NCBI GenBank assembly: GCA_003526375.1
Contig: DPDG01000116.1
Span: 1-64,000, forward strand
From: Lentisphaeria bacterium
GTDB taxonomy: Bacteria; Verrucomicrobiota; Lentisphaeria; Victivallales; UBA1829
Direction: 5' to 3'
DNA: 64,000 nt
The notes under the pieces are model-generated. The model had not been told where the DNA came from and searched no databases. It saw only the letters and a program-made list of their open reading frames with translations. Shown in pieces: positions 62,119 through 64,000 of this stretch; within the stretch, counting starts at the first letter, position 1; the number at the start of each line of letters is the position of its first letter. The position numbers were made by a program, and so were the translations under genes.

Positions 62119-62136
62119 TGATATCACGTGATATCA
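62119..62136 (+). promoter_or_regulatory. Candidate LacI operator O1
   Basis: TGATATCACGTGATATCA is a perfect 18-bp palindrome with a central CG, twelve bases after the -10 box, therefore at about +5 to +22 of the transcript. Confidence 0.65.
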
Positions 62137-62176
62137 AAAGAATCAAAAAACAGATAAAACCAATAAATTGCAACAG

Positions 62177-62192
62177 GATATCGCGCGATATC
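62177..62192 (+). promoter_or_regulatory. Candidate LacI operator O2
   Basis: GATATCGCGCGATATC is a perfect 16-bp palindrome sharing the GATATC half-sites with O1. The centres are 57 bp apart. Both lie within the leader before the LacI start. Confidence 0.6.
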
Positions 62193-62210
62193 AGAAGTGA
62201 CAGCCGCGAC

Positions 62211-63233
62211 ATGGAAAAACTGAAAGAAAAAATAAGACTCTCCGATGTGGCGCGACTTGCCGGAGTCTCCCGTTCCGCGGCAGGCAAGGTCCTGAACGGA
62301 TGCAGCGGGGATATCCGTGTGGGAGCCGATACGCGCAAACGGATCGAAGACGCGGCGCGCAGGCTCAACTACCGGACCAATATGGCGGCGGCGATGCTTG
62401 CAGGGCGCGAGTCCAACCTGATCGGCGTAATCGCAGATACACAGACGTATTTCCGCAACCGACAGCTACTACAGGAAATTGAACAAGTCGCACACAAATA
62501 CCATTATCGTATGATTGTCAGCTTTATGCATGACAACATTCCCGATATCCAAATCAGCTGCAATGCCATGCAACGCTATGGCGTCTGCGGTATCATCTGC
62601 CTTGCACATGACTATCCGCAGTTCCGAAAGGAGGTGGAGAAGGTCTTCCGCGATACAGAAAATATCATTTTTTTGGAAAAACCCCATTTCAATACTTCAG
62701 CGTGGGTCGGCACCTCTATTCTAAAGGCATTGACAAAACTCTTCGGTAAACTGAAACAGTCCGGACGCAAAAAGATCGCGCTAGTCCATGGCAGCACGCT
62801 TTATTCAAGCGAATCAACTTTGGTTGAGGAATACAGAAAAGCGCTTGTTGCGAACGATTATGAGTTCTATCCCGAGTTGCTTGGATGCTTTCCGCAAGGT
62901 TGTACTGACTGCGAAGCATGTGAATTTGTGATTGAAAATATGATCAAAAAGGAAAAGCCCGATGCGCTGTATGTGGATGATGCCACCTTTGCGCTCTGCA
63001 TCCAGTCACGCCTTCAGTATGAATCATGGCGCATCCCGGAAGCTCTGCTCCTTGCAGGAGGGAACGGCGACCCGCTCTTTTCCCATGCCATGCCGCCAAT
63101 CATTTCACTTAATCCGCATTACGAACTCCTTGCGGAAGCACTGGTTCAGGCAATCGTGCAGAAGAAATTCGACACTCCGCAGATCATTGAGTCCACATTT
63201 GATTTTGAGGAAGAATGGAGTTCCGGCACATGA
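62211..63233 (+). CDS. LacI-family transcriptional regulator
   Basis: A 340-aa regulator with HTH IRLSDVARLAGVSRSAAGKV and hinge DTRKRIEDAARRLNYRTNMA, then a sugar-binding effector domain (NLIGVIADTQTYFRNRQLLQ; GRKKIALVHGS; PDALYVDDATFALCIQSRLQ; ALLLAGGNGDPLF). The start at 62211 gives the normal LacI N-terminus; 31 further upstream codons are open from 62118, but they read through the two GATATC palindromes and so are unlikely to be coding. Its stop overlaps the PHP-domain gene by 4 bp. Confidence 0.9.
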   Translation: MEKLKEKIRLSDVARLAGVSRSAAGKVLNGCSGDIRVGADTRKRIEDAARRLNYRTNMAAAMLAGRESNLIGVIADTQTYFRNRQLLQEIEQVAHKYHYRMIVSFMHDNIPDIQISCNAMQRYGVCGIICLAHDYPQFRKEVEKVFRDTENIIFLEKPHFNTSAWVGTSILKALTKLFGKLKQSGRKKIALVHGSTLYSSESTLVEEYRKALVANDYEFYPELLGCFPQGCTDCEACEFVIENMIKKEKPDALYVDDATFALCIQSRLQYESWRIPEALLLAGGNGDPLFSHAMPPIISLNPHYELLAEALVQAIVQKKFDTPQIIESTFDFEEEWSSGT

Positions 63234-64000
63234 AAAATTTGAGAAATACCAACCCATACGCCGAAGTCAACTGGTCAAATACACCGCGTGTGACGACCTC
63301 CACACACATGCACTGCCTCAACCAGGAAACGCTCAATTCATTTATATCGCAGGGACTGGAGCTGGCTGCAATCTCTAACTACTATCCTTCTATGCCATAT
63401 TATCCACTATCCTCAATGCGGGAAAACACCGTGCGTGTCCGCCAGCCTGGGTATGTCAAGGATGGTATCTGGCACACAGATGTATTAAACTATAATGAAG
63501 CGATTGCACCGTGGTGCAGTGAATTACCCAAAGCAAGTAGAACACAACTCCCTTTCAGGGAGGGGAAACGCCTTTTTCCAAATGTGCCGGAAGGTCTGCT
63601 GGAAATTCCAAATGCAGAGCATCATTATTTTTCCGATGCCTCAATTTATTTACATGTAACTGCGCCGGGAGCTACACTTTCCAGCAGCATGTTTGATCTG
63701 AAAAAAGAATTTGCGCTGGCAGAGCACGGGTATGATTTCGGGGTTCGTCTGCCATGGCGTGAATCTTTCCAGAAATTGTATGATTCCCTGTTGACCCCTG
63801 ACGGTGGTGGCATTGTGATCGCTCATCCGTCTTGGTCACATCACCCGATTTCGTATCTGGAAATGTTGTTGGACAGCGATCCACGAATACTGGGAATTGA
63901 AGTATTCAACAATTGTTCACGAATTGACTACAGCGATGTCAGTGAGGATCTCTGGGATGCGATCCTATCCTCCGGTCGCCAATGTTTCGGCTTCTTTGTG
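63230..64000 (+). CDS. PHP-domain metal-dependent hydrolase, cut by the right edge
   Basis: At least 257 residues, open to the end of the window. Start ATG at 63230 overlaps the LacI stop (ATGA) and has GGAG upstream. Metal-ligand-like motifs of PHP phosphoesterase-type proteins are visible: STHMHC (about 24-29), NAEHHYFSD (about 129-137), GIVIAHPSWSHH (about 197-208) and ILGIEVFNN (about 220-228). No signal peptide. PHP proteins hydrolyse phosphoesters or related substrates; in this operon it is presumably induced with a sugar-degradation set. Product length unknown. Confidence 0.72.
   Translation, partial: MKNLRNTNPYAEVNWSNTPRVTTSTHMHCLNQETLNSFISQGLELAAISNYYPSMPYYPLSSMRENTVRVRQPGYVKDGIWHTDVLNYNEAIAPWCSELPKASRTQLPFREGKRLFPNVPEGLLEIPNAEHHYFSDASIYLHVTAPGATLSSSMFDLKKEFALAEHGYDFGVRLPWRESFQKLYDSLLTPDGGGIVIAHPSWSHHPISYLEMLLDSDPRILGIEVFNNCSRIDYSDVSEDLWDAILSSGRQCFGFFV

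Noticed and set aside
1..64000. tRNA, rRNA, CRISPR, prophage and insertion-sequence signals
   Set aside because: No cloverleaf-like gene, transposase, integrase, direct-repeat array or phage structural gene was recognised in any gap or reading frame.

Overview
This 64 kb window looks like part of the chromosome of a Gram-negative, carbohydrate-foraging anaerobe of the PVC group, most likely a Victivallis-like member of the Lentisphaerota. That assignment is inferred from content. The window holds three DUF4838 (alpha-glucuronidase-like) proteins and three pseudopilins, each co-transcribed with a LacI or GntR regulator and secreted hydrolases. It also holds an LPS heptose gene (hldD) and an RND/TolC efflux system. 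No rRNA, tRNA, CRISPR array, phage or insertion sequence was seen.

Layout. 1-5.9 kb: edge fragment of a membrane protein, ybaK, a hybrid histidine kinase, a Gfo/Idh oxidoreductase and a GNAT acetyltransferase. 6-10.9 kb: a DMT transporter and two AraC regulators, interleaved with a cytoplasmic DUF4838 protein and an unknown 272-aa protein. 10.9-16.8 kb: a four-gene minus-strand operon encoding a small membrane protein, a MotA/TolQ/ExbB channel, a DUF2149 protein and a 1401-aa membrane-anchored CobN-family protein. It resembles the HmuTUVS part of Bacteroidota heme-utilisation loci. 17.3-20 kb: a GntR regulator and a GH36-type alpha-galactosidase. 20.4-25.9 kb: LacI, pseudopilin, secreted unknown protein, secreted DUF4838 protein. 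25.9-31.8 kb: TolC-like lipoprotein divergent from an HlyD/RND pair. 31.8-35.9 kb: GAF-SpoIIE phosphatase, lipoprotein, hldD and a membrane protein, with tlyA diverging. 35.9-43.3 kb: LacI, pseudopilin, SGNH hydrolase, GH42-like protein (minus strand), plus a second LacI. 43.6-52.7 kb: acpS, radC, an RlmD-like methyltransferase, a zinc-ribbon-like membrane protein, a 29-repeat Sel1 protein and a stand-alone ATP-cone protein. 52.9-55.9 kb: hisF, malic enzyme, panC with a clear terminator. 56-64 kb: a BNR/sialidase-like protein; GntR, pseudopilin, DUF4838; then LacI and a PHP-domain gene cut by the right edge.

How the genes work together. Three loci share one plan: a one-component regulator, whose stop overlaps or abuts a pseudopilin gene, followed by secreted carbohydrate-active proteins. 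Most of these regulators have a sigma-70-like promoter and a palindrome placed where it could act as an autoregulatory operator. The pseudopilins keep the FTLIEL motif and Glu+5 but none has the usual Gly at -1. The most distinctive systems are this repeated regulator-pseudopilin-hydrolase module and the HmuTUVS-like proton-channel/CobN operon, which has no AAA+ chelatase partners nearby.
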